From assembly GCF_004001045.1 (NCBI RefSeq), contig NZ_BIMK01000005.1:186001-250000 (forward strand): DNA of 64,000 bases, written 5' to 3'. The notes under the pieces were generated by a model. It did no database searches. It was given only the letters and a program-made list of their open reading frames with translations, and was not told the DNA's origin. A program made the translations under genes and the position numbers. Shown one piece after another: positions 8,656 through 17,851 of the stretch. How positions within the stretch are numbered: position 1 is the first letter of the stretch; the number at the start of each line of letters is the position of its first letter. This stretch comes from Paenibacillus chibensis (GTDB lineage: Bacteria > Bacillota > Bacilli > Paenibacillales > Paenibacillaceae).

Positions 8656-9477
8656 ATGAATAACTCCATGATCAGTGCGCTGGTGTCCATGAACGGCATA
8701 CAGCGGAAGCTGGATGTCATCGCGGACAATATCGCAAACCTGGATACGGTAGGCTATAAGCAGAAGGAAACCACATTCGAGGACACGCTGACTTCCGTCA
8801 TGCAGCAGCCGAAGGATTTCAAGCAGCAAGGAAGAATGTCCGGGCTTGGGATTACGACCGGTTACGGCGTGCGGACGGGTGATGTCACCCGCGATATGAC
8901 GCCGGGAGCGCTCGACCAGACGAACAATCCGCTGGATCTTGCCATTGAAGGAAGCGGCATGTTCAAGGTGGAAGCGGGCGGCAAGGCTGCCTACACCCGG
9001 GAAGGGGGCTTTCATTTCGCCCCGGATCCGAGCGAGCCGGGATCGATGGTGCTCCTGAACAACCAGGGATATTTCGTGCTGAACGAGAAGGATGAACACA
9101 TCAAGGTGTCCGACAAGGCCAAGGTTGCCATCGATTCCCATGGCAAGGTGATGGTGGATGAAGCCGGCGTTATTTCCGAAGCGGGAACGCTGAATGTTCT
9201 GAAGCCGCTCCGCGAGGATGCGCTGCAGCAGATGGACGACAACCTGTTCGTCGTTCCGGGCAGCCTGACCGAAGGACAGGTGTTCGAGGCACGGCCGGCA
9301 GGCGGCGGCATTCCGGCAGGTACATCCATCCGCTCCGGTTACCTGGAGAAATCCAACGTGGATTATATGGGACAAATTACGGATATGATGCAAATGCAGC
9401 GTGCATACCAGCTCGCCGCAAGAGCGATCACCTCCAGCGATACCATGATGAACCTGGCGAACAATATGCGGGGTTAA
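8656..9477 (+). CDS. flhP: Flagellar basal-body rod protein FlhP
   Basis: Second FlgF/FlgG-like rod protein (273 residues). It begins MNNSMISALVSMNGIQRKLDVIADNIANLDTVGYK, which contains the rod signature, and ends with MMQMQRAYQLAARAITSSDTMMNLANN, the paired terminal coiled-coil of axial proteins. In Bacillus FlhO and FlhP complete the distal rod and are needed for hook assembly. AGGGGAGG (8641-8648) supports ATG 8656, 28 bases after flhO, so the two are co-transcribed. Confidence 0.92.
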   Translation: MNNSMISALVSMNGIQRKLDVIADNIANLDTVGYKQKETTFEDTLTSVMQQPKDFKQQGRMSGLGITTGYGVRTGDVTRDMTPGALDQTNNPLDLAIEGSGMFKVEAGGKAAYTREGGFHFAPDPSEPGSMVLLNNQGYFVLNEKDEHIKVSDKAKVAIDSHGKVMVDEAGVISEAGTLNVLKPLREDALQQMDDNLFVVPGSLTEGQVFEARPAGGGIPAGTSIRSGYLEKSNVDYMGQITDMMQMQRAYQLAARAITSSDTMMNLANNMRG

Positions 9478-9490
9478 GGTGGTCGCGGCG

Positions 9491-9772
9491 ATGAGTGAAA
9501 ATAATAAGCCTGCTGACAAGCTGACGAGAATCCAAAACCGCAAGGAAACACCCGAGAAGCCCGGCGTGGACCGGGATCACGACGACAAGCCGGCACACAG
9601 AAGGACGGCGCGCTGGAGAATTGTCATTCGCTGGATGATCCCGCTGTTCTTGGTGCTCGCCTTAATTGGGGGCATGGCCTTCGGATATGTCTTTATCGGC
9701 AAGCAAAGCCTATCCGATGTGTTTGAGTGGAAGACCTGGCAGCATGTCATCGATCTGGTCTTTGCACCTTGA
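9491..9772 (+). CDS. EpuA-like small membrane protein ('RNA polymerase subunit beta' family)
   Basis: Encodes 93 residues: a charged, polar N-terminal half (about 1-42), one membrane helix (about 48-70) and a short C-terminal tail (GKQSLSDVFEWKTWQHVIDLVFAP). This resembles the EpuA family, which databases often label as DNA-directed RNA polymerase subunit beta although it is only a small single-pass protein. Function is unknown. ATG 9491 fits the AAGGTGG ribosome site overlapping the flhP stop (9475-9481), so it probably rides on the flhO-flhP transcript. Family assignment is by pattern and moderately sure. Confidence 0.65.
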   Translation: MSENNKPADKLTRIQNRKETPEKPGVDRDHDDKPAHRRTARWRIVIRWMIPLFLVLALIGGMAFGYVFIGKQSLSDVFEWKTWQHVIDLVFAP

Positions 9773-9802
9773 GGACATGAGCCTATTTTAAGCTTGACCA
9801 AG

Positions 9803-9836
9803 ACTCCCCTGCTTGCGCGGGGGAGTTTTCTTTTTT
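9803..9836 (+). terminator. Intrinsic terminator after the flhO-flhP unit
   Basis: ACTCCCC (9803-9809) pairs with GGGGAGT (9820-9826), then TTTCTTTTTT. Confidence 0.85.
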
Positions 9837-9849
9837 GGCTCGGAAAATG

Positions 9850-9855
9850 TATAAT
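9850..9855 (+). promoter_or_regulatory. Possible -10 element of the fabZ transcript
   Basis: A perfect TATAAT at 9850-9855, but the -35 position (TTTCTT, 9827-9832) lies in the preceding terminator tail and matches poorly. A start near 9862 would give a leader of about 210 nt before fabZ. Confidence 0.35.
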
Positions 9856-9858
9856 GAT

Positions 9859-10050
9859 GGGGGACTTGCGAACAACAAAAGGACCCCGTCCGGGCCACTG
9901 CGCATACGAGCGATGGCTAACGGACAGAGCCCCTTATCTGAACCTTCACGTCTGCAGTCAGTGAAGGATAGCTTTAGTTTTTTCCGCTTATACGTGTTTT
10001 TATGCAGAATAGCCGTAAAATGAAGGCTTATAGCCCATAAACGCTAAGCC
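9859..10050 (+). other. Structured leader before fabZ
   Basis: Non-coding. Nested pairs GTCCG/CGGAC (9888-9892, 9921-9925), GCC/GGC (9894-9896, 9915-9917) and CGC/GCG (9901-9903, 9910-9912) form one extended hairpin. CCTTCAC/GTGAAGG (9943-9949, 9961-9967) forms a second, with a T run 10 nt later. GGCTTA/TAAGCC (10025-10030, 10045-10050) lies just before the fabZ ribosome site. No known riboswitch class was recognised, and no FapR-type operator is visible. Confidence 0.4.
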
Positions 10051-10069
10051 TGGAAGGAGATTTGATATC

Positions 10070-10507
10070 GTGCTTAATGTCAAAGAAATTCAGGAAATCA
10101 TCCCGCATCGTCCTCCGTTTTTGCTGGTGGACCGAATTTTGGAAATGGAGGTTGGCAAACGCGCGGTCGGCATCAAGAACGTGACGATCAACGAGCCGTT
10201 TTTCATTGGCCATTTTCCCGAATATCCGGTCATGCCGGGAGTGCTGATCACCGAAGCATTGGCCCAAGTGGGAGCTGCCGCAATTTTACAGGAAGAGAGC
10301 AACAAGGGCAAAATCGGCTTTCTGGCAGGGCTTGACGGCTTCCGCTTCAGAGGACAGGTTGTGCCGGGGGATACGCTTCGTTTGGAAGTGGAGATCACAC
10401 GGTTAAAAGGAAGTATAGGCAAGGGGCACGCGGTCGCCAAGGTGGAGGACAAGATCGTCGCGGAAGGCGAGATCATGTTCGCGCTGTCCGACCCGAACAA
10501 AGCCTGA
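10070..10507 (+). CDS. fabZ: 3-hydroxyacyl-ACP dehydratase FabZ
   Basis: Dehydrates 3-hydroxyacyl-ACP to trans-2-enoyl-ACP in type II fatty-acid synthesis. The 145-residue product is a single hot-dog domain with [14 protein letters not shown], the catalytic His48 in [13 protein letters not shown] and the catalytic Glu62 in VLITEALAQ. The start is GTG 10070 behind AAGGAGA (10054-10060). Location downstream of flhP agrees with the Bacillus ywpB/fabZ position. The leader before it is unusually structured. Confidence 0.96.
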   Translation: MLNVKEIQEIIPHRPPFLLVDRILEMEVGKRAVGIKNVTINEPFFIGHFPEYPVMPGVLITEALAQVGAAAILQEESNKGKIGFLAGLDGFRFRGQVVPGDTLRLEVEITRLKGSIGKGHAVAKVEDKIVAEGEIMFALSDPNKA

Positions 10508-10549
10508 ATACGATACCAAACAACCGTAAGCGGTGAAAGGGGAAGCAGT

Positions 10550-12268
10550 ATGACACAATTAAGCAAATGGGCAGAAGAAAATGTACAGCGGTGGCTTTCG
10601 GATCCATCGATCGACGCAGAGACCAAACAGGAGCTTCAAGGCCTGCAGGATCAGACGCAGGAACTGGAGGACCGTTTCTATAAAGATCTGGAATTCGGTA
10701 CAGGCGGACTTCGCGGCGTCATCGGCGCCGGAAGCAACCGGATGAACCGTTATACCGTCGGTAAAGCGACGCAGGGTTTTGCACGCTACATATTGGAGCA
10801 GCACGGCCAGGCGGAAGGCAAGCCATCGGTGGTGATTGCTCATGATTCCCGCCATTTCTCCCCGGAATTCGCGCTCGAAGCGGCGCTGGTGCTTGCCGGC
10901 AACGGCATCACCGCCAAGCTGTTTCCATCCCTTCGTCCGACGCCTCAGCTGTCTTTTAGCGTACGCCATTTAGGCGCTACGGGAGGCATTGTCGTTACGG
11001 CCAGCCACAACCCGCCGGAATACAACGGATACAAGGTCTACAATGCCGAAGGGGGCCAGCTGGTTCCGGATCAGGCGGAGAAGGTCATTCAATATATCCA
11101 GGAGATCGAATCCTTTGCTGCGGTTAAGCGCCTGGAGCAGTCTGAAGCGGAAGCGCAGGGACTGCTGGTATGGCTGGGAGAGGCGGAGGATGAAGCTTTC
11201 ACCGATACGGTAGCAGAGACCAGCGTCAACCGGGAGCTGATTGCCAGCAAGCTGGGCAAGGACTTCAACATTGTATTCACCCCGCTGCATGGTACGGGCA
11301 ATGTGCCTGTGCGCCGGGTGCTTGAGAAAGTCGGCTTTACGAATGTGCACGTCGTCGCCGAGCAGGAACAGCCGGATGCCGAGTTCTCGACCGTCAAATC
11401 GCCGAATCCGGAAGAACGCGAAGCGTTTACGCTCGCGATGAAGCTGGGCAAGCAGATTCAGGCTGACATTCTGATCGGTACCGATCCGGACTGTGACCGC
11501 ATGGGTGCGGTCGTGCTGAATGATGCTGGCGAGTATGAAGTGCTCTCGGGCAACCAATCCGGCGCCATCATGATTCATTATCTGCTCAGCCAGCTGAAGG
11601 AGCAGGGCAAGCTGCCCGCGAACGGCGCCGTGATCAAAACGATCGTGACGAGCGAGATGGGTGCGGCCATTGCCCGCCACTATGGGGCAGAGGTCTTTAA
11701 CACGCTGACCGGCTTCAAATATATCGGCGAGAAAATGACGGAATTCGAACAAACCGGTGAGTTTACGTATCTGTTCGGATATGAAGAGAGCTACGGATAC
11801 CTCGCAGGCAGCTATGCCCGCGACAAGGATGCCGTGCTTGCTTCCCTGCTGATCTGTGAAGCGGGGGCTTACTATAAAGCCCAAGGCAAGACGCTGTACG
11901 ATGTGCTGCAGGAATTGTACGAACAGTTCGGCTATTTCCGCGAAGCATTGGAATCCCGCACGCTTAAGGGCAAGGACGGCTTGGCCCAAATCCAGGCCAA
12001 AATGACCGATTGGCGCGATCATGCGCCGCACACGGTGGCCGGAGCGGCCGTGTCGGAAGTTTTGGATTACTCCAAAGGGCTGGACGGACTGCCGAAAGAA
12101 AACGTGCTGAAATATATGCTGGATGACGGCTCTTGGTTCTGCCTGCGCCCATCCGGTACGGAACCGAAGATTAAAGTTTATTTTGCCGTGCGCGGTTCTT
12201 CGCTGCACGATGCCGAAGAGCGGATTCAGAAGCTTGCGGCGGAAGTCATGGCGCGGGTAGACGCCTAA
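10550..12268 (+). CDS. pgcA: Phosphoglucomutase / phosphomannomutase
   Basis: Alpha-D-phosphohexomutase (572 residues) that interconverts glucose 6-phosphate and glucose 1-phosphate, the precursor of UDP-, dTDP- and CDP-glucose. Four domains of the family are visible: the catalytic phosphoserine loop [15 protein letters not shown] (Ser152), the metal loop [11 protein letters not shown], the sugar-binding [12 protein letters not shown] loop and the C-terminal phosphate loop [12 protein letters not shown]. Length matches PgcA (YhxB) of Bacillus. Its product could feed the CDP-glucose genes near 61-63 kb; that link is inference. The start ATG 10550 has a GAAAGGGG ribosome site. Confidence 0.94.
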   Translation: MTQLSKWAEENVQRWLSDPSIDAETKQELQGLQDQTQELEDRFYKDLEFGTGGLRGVIGAGSNRMNRYTVGKATQGFARYILEQHGQAEGKPSVVIAHDSRHFSPEFALEAALVLAGNGITAKLFPSLRPTPQLSFSVRHLGATGGIVVTASHNPPEYNGYKVYNAEGGQLVPDQAEKVIQYIQEIESFAAVKRLEQSEAEAQGLLVWLGEAEDEAFTDTVAETSVNRELIASKLGKDFNIVFTPLHGTGNVPVRRVLEKVGFTNVHVVAEQEQPDAEFSTVKSPNPEEREAFTLAMKLGKQIQADILIGTDPDCDRMGAVVLNDAGEYEVLSGNQSGAIMIHYLLSQLKEQGKLPANGAVIKTIVTSEMGAAIARHYGAEVFNTLTGFKYIGEKMTEFEQTGEFTYLFGYEESYGYLAGSYARDKDAVLASLLICEAGAYYKAQGKTLYDVLQELYEQFGYFREALESRTLKGKDGLAQIQAKMTDWRDHAPHTVAGAAVSEVLDYSKGLDGLPKENVLKYMLDDGSWFCLRPSGTEPKIKVYFAVRGSSLHDAEERIQKLAAEVMARVDA

Positions 12269-12350
12269 ATCACGAATGATATATGGATAGTCTGCAAGGC
12301 CGCTGCCTCTGGCCGCGGCTTTGCGGAGTTATAACGAGGAGGTACTTTTG

Positions 12351-14369
12351 GTGCATCAAAAATGGCAGCACTTCAGCACGGCATCACGCAAATGGCTGTG
12401 GATCCTGGTCGTTCTGGGCATACTTGCCGCTCTGCCGGTCGCGTATGACCGGTATCAAACGGAATCATCGTCAAACAACGTGGAGCTGGTGTTCAATTAT
12501 CGCGGTTTGGCTGAGGTGGCATCCTACCAGGCTCATCCCGAGCAGTTCATGTCGGAGCAGCTCGATAAGCTGAAAGCCGCGGGCATTACCAGTATGGCGA
12601 TGTTCGAGAGTACGCTGGATGATTTCAGCAAAACCCGGCGGCTCATGGTTTACAACGCTCAGGACGTTGCGAAAATGACGCAAAGCGTTATTCCTACGGA
12701 CGAGAATTTCACTTATATTCTGTTTACCAACGAAGAGAATGCAGGCCGGTTAACGCCTCTCATTGAAGACACCTTCGAAAGCCTCGGCATTAACGTGAAG
12801 CCTTGGGAGTTTCATAACCAGAAGGGCCTGATTGTGGAAGACTCGCCGGAGGATGCCGCGCTGAAGCCGATGCAGCCGGATCCGATTGCATTCGAAATGC
12901 TGCGCAGCAAAGGATTTCATATCGTGCCCCGGATGTCGGACAGCCTCCCTTATGATCAAGATGCCATGGAGAAGCTGCTGGCGTATTACGAAGCCAACGG
13001 CGTTACCCGCGTCCTGTTCGAGGGTGATTCGGTTAAGGGCTATAATGACAACCAGGAAAAACACAGCTTGCAGAGCTTTGCGAGCCTGCTGAACCAGCAT
13101 GGCATCGGCATCGCGGCGATCGAGAACACGAAGAAGCCGCAGGCCGGCATCGCCAAGCTGTCGTATGACATCCATTATAATGTCGTGCGTCTGTACTCGC
13201 TGAGCGACAAGGATGCGCAGGCATTGGATGAAAATACGATTGCGGACCGTTTTGCCCTGGCAACGAAGGACCGGAATATCCGGATGCTCTATATCAATAC
13301 GGCCCCTAGCAAGAATGTGGCGAAGGGCATGATGACCGATTCGATCGACAACATCATCAAGAGCTTGAACGAGCCGGGCAAGGCCATCAAGGAGATGGAG
13401 AATAACGGATTCAAAATGGGCCGTGCGGAAGCCTTCCATATTACGGATTCCCCGGCGCAGCATTATCTCAAGCTGGTCGTCGTACTCGGCGGCGTCGCTT
13501 TCATTGCGCTGATGATTTCCTACTTCCTGCCGCTGCTGACGCTTCCTGCGTTCGTGCTTGGCATGATCGGAAGCGCAGGGCTGTATGTGCTGAAGCCTAC
13601 GCTGTTTGAACAGGCGCTCGCCCTGCTCGTGGCGATCAGCGCCCCGACGGTGGCGGTGGTGCTGGCTGTAAGGAAGCTGAACGCGCTGAACGCAGCAGAT
13701 CCGAATCTTGCGACCGGACGCCGTCTGACGCATTCGATCGTGCTCTTCATTCGCACGTCGATCATTTCCATGGCAGCTATTCCGTTCGTGATCGCGCTGC
13801 TGAACAATATTACGTACAGCCTGGTATTGAACCAGTTCCGCGGCGTCAGTCTCCTGCACGCGGCTCCGATTCTCTTGATCGCCGTTTTCGTCGTGCTGTA
13901 TCGCGGCGGACGTCCGATGAGCCAGCTTGGCAAGCTGTTCAAGACGCCGATTACGCTCGTATGGGTCGCGGCGGCCGTCGTGATCGCGGGTCTCGGATTC
14001 TACTATTTAAGCCGTACCGGCAACGGCGGCAAAGTCAGCTCGATCGAGATGGCCATCCGACCGTTCCTGGAGCATACGTTCCATGTCCGTCCGCGTAATA
14101 AGGAAATCATCGCGCATCCGCTCTTCCTGCTCGGCATCTTCCTGTCGATCCGGTACCGGAACGCGATTTATCTCATGATTATTGCGGTCATCGGACAGCT
14201 GTCTATGGTGGATACCTTTGCCCATATCCACTCGCCGATGAAAATTTCGTTCGCCCGTGACCTGCTCGGTCTGGGAATCGGCTTTATCCTCGGTCTGATC
14301 GCCATCGTGGTATGGCAAATCGCAGAAGGGTGTTGGAGAAAATGGTCACCGCGCCTCAAAAGACAATAG
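12351..14369 (+). CDS. DUF5693 family polytopic membrane protein
   Basis: Encodes 672 residues. One membrane helix near the N-terminus (about 16-34) is followed by a soluble domain of some 330 residues (VELVFNYRGLAEVA onward, a barrel-like pattern of alternating strands and helices) and a C-terminal half with about eight or nine membrane helices. This arrangement fits the DUF5693 family of Firmicutes, whose function is not established. The start is GTG 12351 with GAGGAGGT (12336-12343) 7 nt upstream. Its end overlaps the csaB start by 28 bases, so the two are translated together, which suggests a role in making or exporting the pyruvylated wall polymer; that is inference. Confidence 0.8.
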   Translation: MHQKWQHFSTASRKWLWILVVLGILAALPVAYDRYQTESSSNNVELVFNYRGLAEVASYQAHPEQFMSEQLDKLKAAGITSMAMFESTLDDFSKTRRLMVYNAQDVAKMTQSVIPTDENFTYILFTNEENAGRLTPLIEDTFESLGINVKPWEFHNQKGLIVEDSPEDAALKPMQPDPIAFEMLRSKGFHIVPRMSDSLPYDQDAMEKLLAYYEANGVTRVLFEGDSVKGYNDNQEKHSLQSFASLLNQHGIGIAAIENTKKPQAGIAKLSYDIHYNVVRLYSLSDKDAQALDENTIADRFALATKDRNIRMLYINTAPSKNVAKGMMTDSIDNIIKSLNEPGKAIKEMENNGFKMGRAEAFHITDSPAQHYLKLVVVLGGVAFIALMISYFLPLLTLPAFVLGMIGSAGLYVLKPTLFEQALALLVAISAPTVAVVLAVRKLNALNAADPNLATGRRLTHSIVLFIRTSIISMAAIPFVIALLNNITYSLVLNQFRGVSLLHAAPILLIAVFVVLYRGGRPMSQLGKLFKTPITLVWVAAAVVIAGLGFYYLSRTGNGGKVSSIEMAIRPFLEHTFHVRPRNKEIIAHPLFLLGIFLSIRYRNAIYLMIIAVIGQLSMVDTFAHIHSPMKISFARDLLGLGIGFILGLIAIVVWQIAEGCWRKWSPRLKRQ

Positions 14370-15469
14370 TCATCTCGGGTTACTACGGGTTTAAGAACAG
14401 CGGCGACGAGGCCGTGCTGCAGTCGATCCTCACGGCGCTGGAGGAGCAGGGGCGGCAGGCGGGGATTCAGGTGAATCCCGTCGTGCTCTCCATCGATCCG
14501 GAGTGGACCGCTTCCACTTACGGGGTGCAGGCGGTTCACCGCATGAAGCTTGGCGAAGTGAGACAAGCTTTAAAGAACAGCAGCGGCCTCATCAGCGGCG
14601 GCGGCAGTCTTTTGCAGGACGCGACCAGCCCGAAGACGATTCCTTATTATCTGGGTGTCATCAAGCTGGCGCAGTGGCTAAACAAGCCGGTATTTATCTA
14701 TTCACAGGGCGTTGGCCCGGTGAACCGGAAGCTGTTTTATCCCTTGATCAAAAATGCTTTCAAAAAATGTGAATATATTTCGGTGCGCGACATGCAGTCC
14801 TCGGAGCTGCTGCAAAGCATGGGCCTTGCGGGCAGCCGCGTTCAGGTCGTGCCGGATCCGGTAATGGGGCTCACCCCGGAAACGGGGGCAGGCGTCACGG
14901 CGGATGATCTCTCGGAGCCGAAGCTGCCGGTGATCGGCATTTCGGTCCGCTACTGGGACACAGAGCGCCGGGAGCTGAAAGGCATAGCCGCAGGGCTTCG
15001 TGCCCTGTGCAGCAAGCAGCCGGTGCATCTGAGATTTCTCCCGTTTCATTTTCCGGGGGATGAGAAGGCTTCCCAGGAAATCATCGATCAGCTCGGTGAT
15101 GTCGCTTCCGGCGGAAGCCGGGTGTCAATATGCAGGGAGGCCGTCCATCCCCGCCAGATGCTTGCGGAAGTGGGCCGCTGCGATCTCGTGATCGGCATGA
15201 GGCTCCACAGCCTGATCTATGCGGCGAACCGGTCCGTGCCGATGATCGGCATATCGTATGATCCGAAGATCGATCAGTTTCTGAAAAGGCTTGATGTTGC
15301 TCCGGCCGGAACGAGCGAATCGGTGGATCCCGGCAGGCTGGAAGCGGAAATCTCCCGCCTGCTCACGGATGCGGATGCCTGGCGGGAAGCGAGCAAGCCG
15401 CGCATCGACCGGTTGAAGCAGGAAGCGCAGGCGCCTGCGAAGCATATCGTTGATTTTTTAAAGAGATAA
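14342..15469 (+). CDS. csaB: Polysaccharide pyruvyl transferase CsaB
   Basis: CsaB adds the ketal-linked pyruvate to the secondary cell-wall polymer, creating the ligand that SLH domains bind. The 375-residue product shows the family blocks VISGYYGFKNSGDEAVLQS at the N-terminus, SGGGSLLQDATS, YSQGVGPVNRKL and the C-terminal GMRLHSLIYAA and ISYDPKI. ATG 14342 has AAGGGTG upstream, inside the 3' end of the DUF5693 gene. Three SLH-domain proteins downstream (17.8-33 kb) are its expected clients. tagA follows after about 130 bases. Confidence 0.93.
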   Translation: MVTAPQKTIVISGYYGFKNSGDEAVLQSILTALEEQGRQAGIQVNPVVLSIDPEWTASTYGVQAVHRMKLGEVRQALKNSSGLISGGGSLLQDATSPKTIPYYLGVIKLAQWLNKPVFIYSQGVGPVNRKLFYPLIKNAFKKCEYISVRDMQSSELLQSMGLAGSRVQVVPDPVMGLTPETGAGVTADDLSEPKLPVIGISVRYWDTERRELKGIAAGLRALCSKQPVHLRFLPFHFPGDEKASQEIIDQLGDVASGGSRVSICREAVHPRQMLAEVGRCDLVIGMRLHSLIYAANRSVPMIGISYDPKIDQFLKRLDVAPAGTSESVDPGRLEAEISRLLTDADAWREASKPRIDRLKQEAQAPAKHIVDFLKR

Positions 15470-15497
15470 CAGGGCTCGATTGAATAGAGGAGCATGA

Positions 15498-15560
15498 CAA
15501 CAGCGCTCGGAAGAAGGATTCGTAATCGCAGCGCATGGCACATGGGTAAGAACCTATTTA
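15498..15560 (+). repeat. Diverged fragment of a dispersed hairpin-rich repeat
   Basis: 15498-15533 matches 27125-27160 at 30 of 36 positions, starting CAACAGCG in both. A looser match continues to TAAGAAC (15547-15553, cf. 27177-27183). It lies in the gap between csaB and tagA. Confidence 0.65.
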
Positions 15561-15602
15561 TGGGTTGAGTCGATAAGAAAGCAAGGATAAGGTGATACAG
15601 CC

Positions 15603-16367
15603 GTGAACAGTGTAGAACAAGTGCCAACCGTTCCGATCTACGGACTGCCTGTCAGCAGGCTCGGAATGGAAGACACCGTTAAATATTTGACCGAACATTT
15701 GAAGCAAGAACACCGCCAGCCTCTCCAGATCATTACGGCGAACCCGATTATGATCATGAAGGCGCTGGAGGAGCCGGACTATATGCAGGTGATGCGAAAT
15801 GCCGAGCTGCTCGTTCCGGACGGCACCGGCGTCGTGTGGGCTGCGGCCCGGACGGACAAGCCTGTACAGGAACGCGTGGCGGGTTTTGATCTTCTGCATG
15901 AGCTGATGCGGGTTGGAGAAGACTATCACTGGAAAGTTTATCTGCTCGGCTCCACGCCGGAAGTGATTCAGGCAGCCGCGGAAAGGTTACATTTGCAGTA
16001 TCCGGGCGTGGAAATCTCGGGATTTCGCGATGGGTTCTTCGGGGCGGATCAGGATGCGGAGGTCATTGCCGGCATTCGGGCCGCAGCCCCGGATATTCTG
16101 TTCGTCGCCCGCGGGGCGGATACGCAGGAACCGTGGATTGCAAGGTACAAGGAGCAGCTGGGCGTTCCTCTCATGATGGGGGTCGGCGGAAGCTTCGATG
16201 TCATCTCGGGCAAGTCCAAGCGGGCACCGAAATTGTTCCAGCAAATGCGTGCCGAATGGCTTTACCGGCTCCTGAGGGAGCCGACAAGGGCCGCAAGAAT
16301 GCTTGCGCTGCCGAAATTCGCCCTTAAAGTGATGCGGGATAAAGAAAACATGTCAAAACCCAGATAA
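15603..16367 (+). CDS. tagA: WecG/TagA/CpsF family glycosyltransferase
   Basis: TagA-type enzymes add N-acetylmannosamine to undecaprenyl-PP-GlcNAc, the second step of wall-polymer linkage-unit synthesis on the inner membrane face. The 254-residue product has the family core: IITANPIMIM, the acidic active-site motif LLVPDGTGVVWA, VYLLGSTPE and GVGGSFDVISGKSKRAPKL. The basic C-terminus (REPTRAARMLALPKF) is the membrane-docking part of the family. The start is GTG 15603 with AAGGTGAT at 15588-15595. With csaB before and tagO after, it forms a wall-polymer block. Confidence 0.92.
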   Translation: MNSVEQVPTVPIYGLPVSRLGMEDTVKYLTEHLKQEHRQPLQIITANPIMIMKALEEPDYMQVMRNAELLVPDGTGVVWAAARTDKPVQERVAGFDLLHELMRVGEDYHWKVYLLGSTPEVIQAAAERLHLQYPGVEISGFRDGFFGADQDAEVIAGIRAAAPDILFVARGADTQEPWIARYKEQLGVPLMMGVGGSFDVISGKSKRAPKLFQQMRAEWLYRLLREPTRAARMLALPKFALKVMRDKENMSKPR

Positions 16368-16415
16368 ATGACTGAATTGGGCTGAAATAACCCGATTTTT
16401 TGCTGAAAAACAGGA

Positions 16416-16444
16416 TTGGTTTTATGATTTGATGAGAGTATAAT
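16416..16444 (+). promoter_or_regulatory. SigA promoter of tagO
   Basis: TTGGTT (16416-16421), 17 nt, TATAAT (16439-16444). The -10 is perfect; the -35 matches half. Confidence 0.55.
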
Positions 16445-16479
16445 TCAATCCGGTAATGAAAATGGGGGTTGAACGAAAC

Positions 16480-17607
16480 ATGTTAAAGATAGCCATCATC
16501 GGATGCATTGTGTCATTGGCTTTGGCACTGCTGCTAACGCCGCTGGTGAAAAAATTTGCGATTAAGATTGGCGCAGTCGATGTCCCGAACGCCAGAAAAG
16601 TGCATACGAGAATTATGCCTCGTCTTGGCGGGCTGGCGATATACCTGGCATTTATGCTGTCTGTGTTTGCCGTCCTTCCATTCGTCGCAGATCATTTTTC
16701 CATCCGGGATACGAATTTTATTAAGGCTTTTCTGATCGGCGGCTCGCTGATCGTGCTGACCGGCGCCCTGGATGACCGCTTCGAGCTGTCCGCCAAGGTG
16801 AAGCTGCTCGGACAGATTATCGCCGCGTGCGTCGTCGTATTCGGATTTGACATCAAAGTTGATTTTGTAAATATACCGTTTAACGATTCTTACTCGTCGC
16901 TGGAGAACTGGATTGCGATTCCGCTCACCATCTTCTGGATTGTCGGCGTGACGAACGCCATCAACCTAATTGACGGACTGGACGGACTTGCTGCCGGCGT
17001 ATCCGGCATCGCGATCGGCACGATCCTCGTCATGTCGCTCTTGATGGGCAACCTGACGGTCGCGCTGATCTGCCTGCTGCTTCTGGGTGCGATTATCGGA
17101 TTTCTGTTCTATAACTTCCACCCGGCACAGATTTTCATGGGCGATACCGGCTCGCTGTTCTTAGGCTTCTGCCTGGCGATGCTGTCCATGCTCGGATTCA
17201 AACAGATTGCGATTGTATCCTTTATTACTCCGCTGATCATTATCGGCGTACCGCTCTCGGACACGTTCTTTGCGATCGTGCGCCGCTGGATTCAGAAGAA
17301 ACCGATCTTCGCTCCGGACAAAGGCCACTTGCATCACTGCCTGCGGGAAATTGGCTTCAGCCACCGCCAGTCTGTTCTCATCGTGTACGGCATCGCCGCT
17401 TTCTTCGGCGTCCTGGCTGTCATTCAGTCCTCCGCCGCGATGTATGAAGCGAATTGGGTCACCTTCGTCGTCATCTGCGTAATGATGTTCTTCCTGCAGA
17501 TCGGCGCGGAAGTGATTGGCCTGGTCGGCAAAACGAAGCGTCCGATTCTGGATCTGGTTGCAAGGCTGAGGATGAAGGTTGGAGAAGAACGAGGCACGAA
17601 GTTTTAA
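16480..17607 (+). CDS. tagO: Undecaprenyl-phosphate GlcNAc-1-phosphate transferase
   Basis: Membrane enzyme of the MraY/WecA family that transfers GlcNAc-1-P to undecaprenyl phosphate, the first step for wall teichoic acid-type and secondary wall polymers. The 375-residue product has about eleven membrane helices with the family's cytoplasmic motifs: DVPNARKVHTRIMPRLGG, LDDRFELSAKVKL, NAINLIDGLDGLAAG, FMGDTGSLFLG and the His-rich GHLHHCLREIGFSHRQ. I chose ATG 16480, which has GGGGGT (16464-16469) upstream, over ATG 16456. It has its own promoter and a terminator. Confidence 0.93.
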   Translation: MLKIAIIGCIVSLALALLLTPLVKKFAIKIGAVDVPNARKVHTRIMPRLGGLAIYLAFMLSVFAVLPFVADHFSIRDTNFIKAFLIGGSLIVLTGALDDRFELSAKVKLLGQIIAACVVVFGFDIKVDFVNIPFNDSYSSLENWIAIPLTIFWIVGVTNAINLIDGLDGLAAGVSGIAIGTILVMSLLMGNLTVALICLLLLGAIIGFLFYNFHPAQIFMGDTGSLFLGFCLAMLSMLGFKQIAIVSFITPLIIIGVPLSDTFFAIVRRWIQKKPIFAPDKGHLHHCLREIGFSHRQSVLIVYGIAAFFGVLAVIQSSAAMYEANWVTFVVICVMMFFLQIGAEVIGLVGKTKRPILDLVARLRMKVGEERGTKF

Positions 17608-17650
17608 ATAAGTGAATCATGCTATTATATAAACATAATTATTCAGGACA

Positions 17651-17679
17651 AGGCTGTACCTTCGGGTACGGCCTTTTTT
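17651..17679 (+). terminator. Intrinsic terminator after tagO
   Basis: AGGCTGTACC (17651-17660), UUCG loop, GGTACGGCCT (17665-17674; one G-U pair), T run. Confidence 0.9.
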
Positions 17680-17719
17680 AATATGTTTTATTTTTAGTAA
17701 CTTTTTTCCAAATCAGGGG

Positions 17720-17814
17720 GAGTTTTTTTAGCATTTTTCTAAAAAAACTCGGACGAAAGTCCGATAAGAAGAGTAAGTGATGTTGTCTAAATTTCTCTAG
17801 GACAATCGGATAAT
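17720..17814 (+). promoter_or_regulatory. Structured leader before the 1317-residue SLH protein
   Basis: GAGTTTTTTTAG (17720-17731) is perfectly complementary to CTAAAAAAACTC (17739-17750). Directly after is CGGAC-GAAA-GTCCG (17750-17763), a hairpin with a GNRA loop. CCGAT (17761-17765) could instead pair with ATCGG (17805-17809), and TTGTC/GACAA (17783-17787, 17801-17805) forms a third stem. No known RNA family was recognised. Confidence 0.45.
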
Positions 17815-17851
17815 CACAAAATTCAGCAGTAAAAGGAGAGATCAAACCTTC

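Noticed and set aside
9835..10023. Small + strand frame of 62 codons before fabZ
   Set aside because: It starts inside the terminator region with no ribosome site and lies across the structured leader.
10970..12208. 412-codon - strand frame across pgcA
   Set aside because: Shadow of pgcA; no ribosome site and composition unlike any real protein in the window.
17690..17730. ECF promoter before the 1317-residue SLH gene
   Set aside because: GTAACTTTTTT resembles an ECF -35, but no CGTC-like -10 occurs 16 nt downstream.
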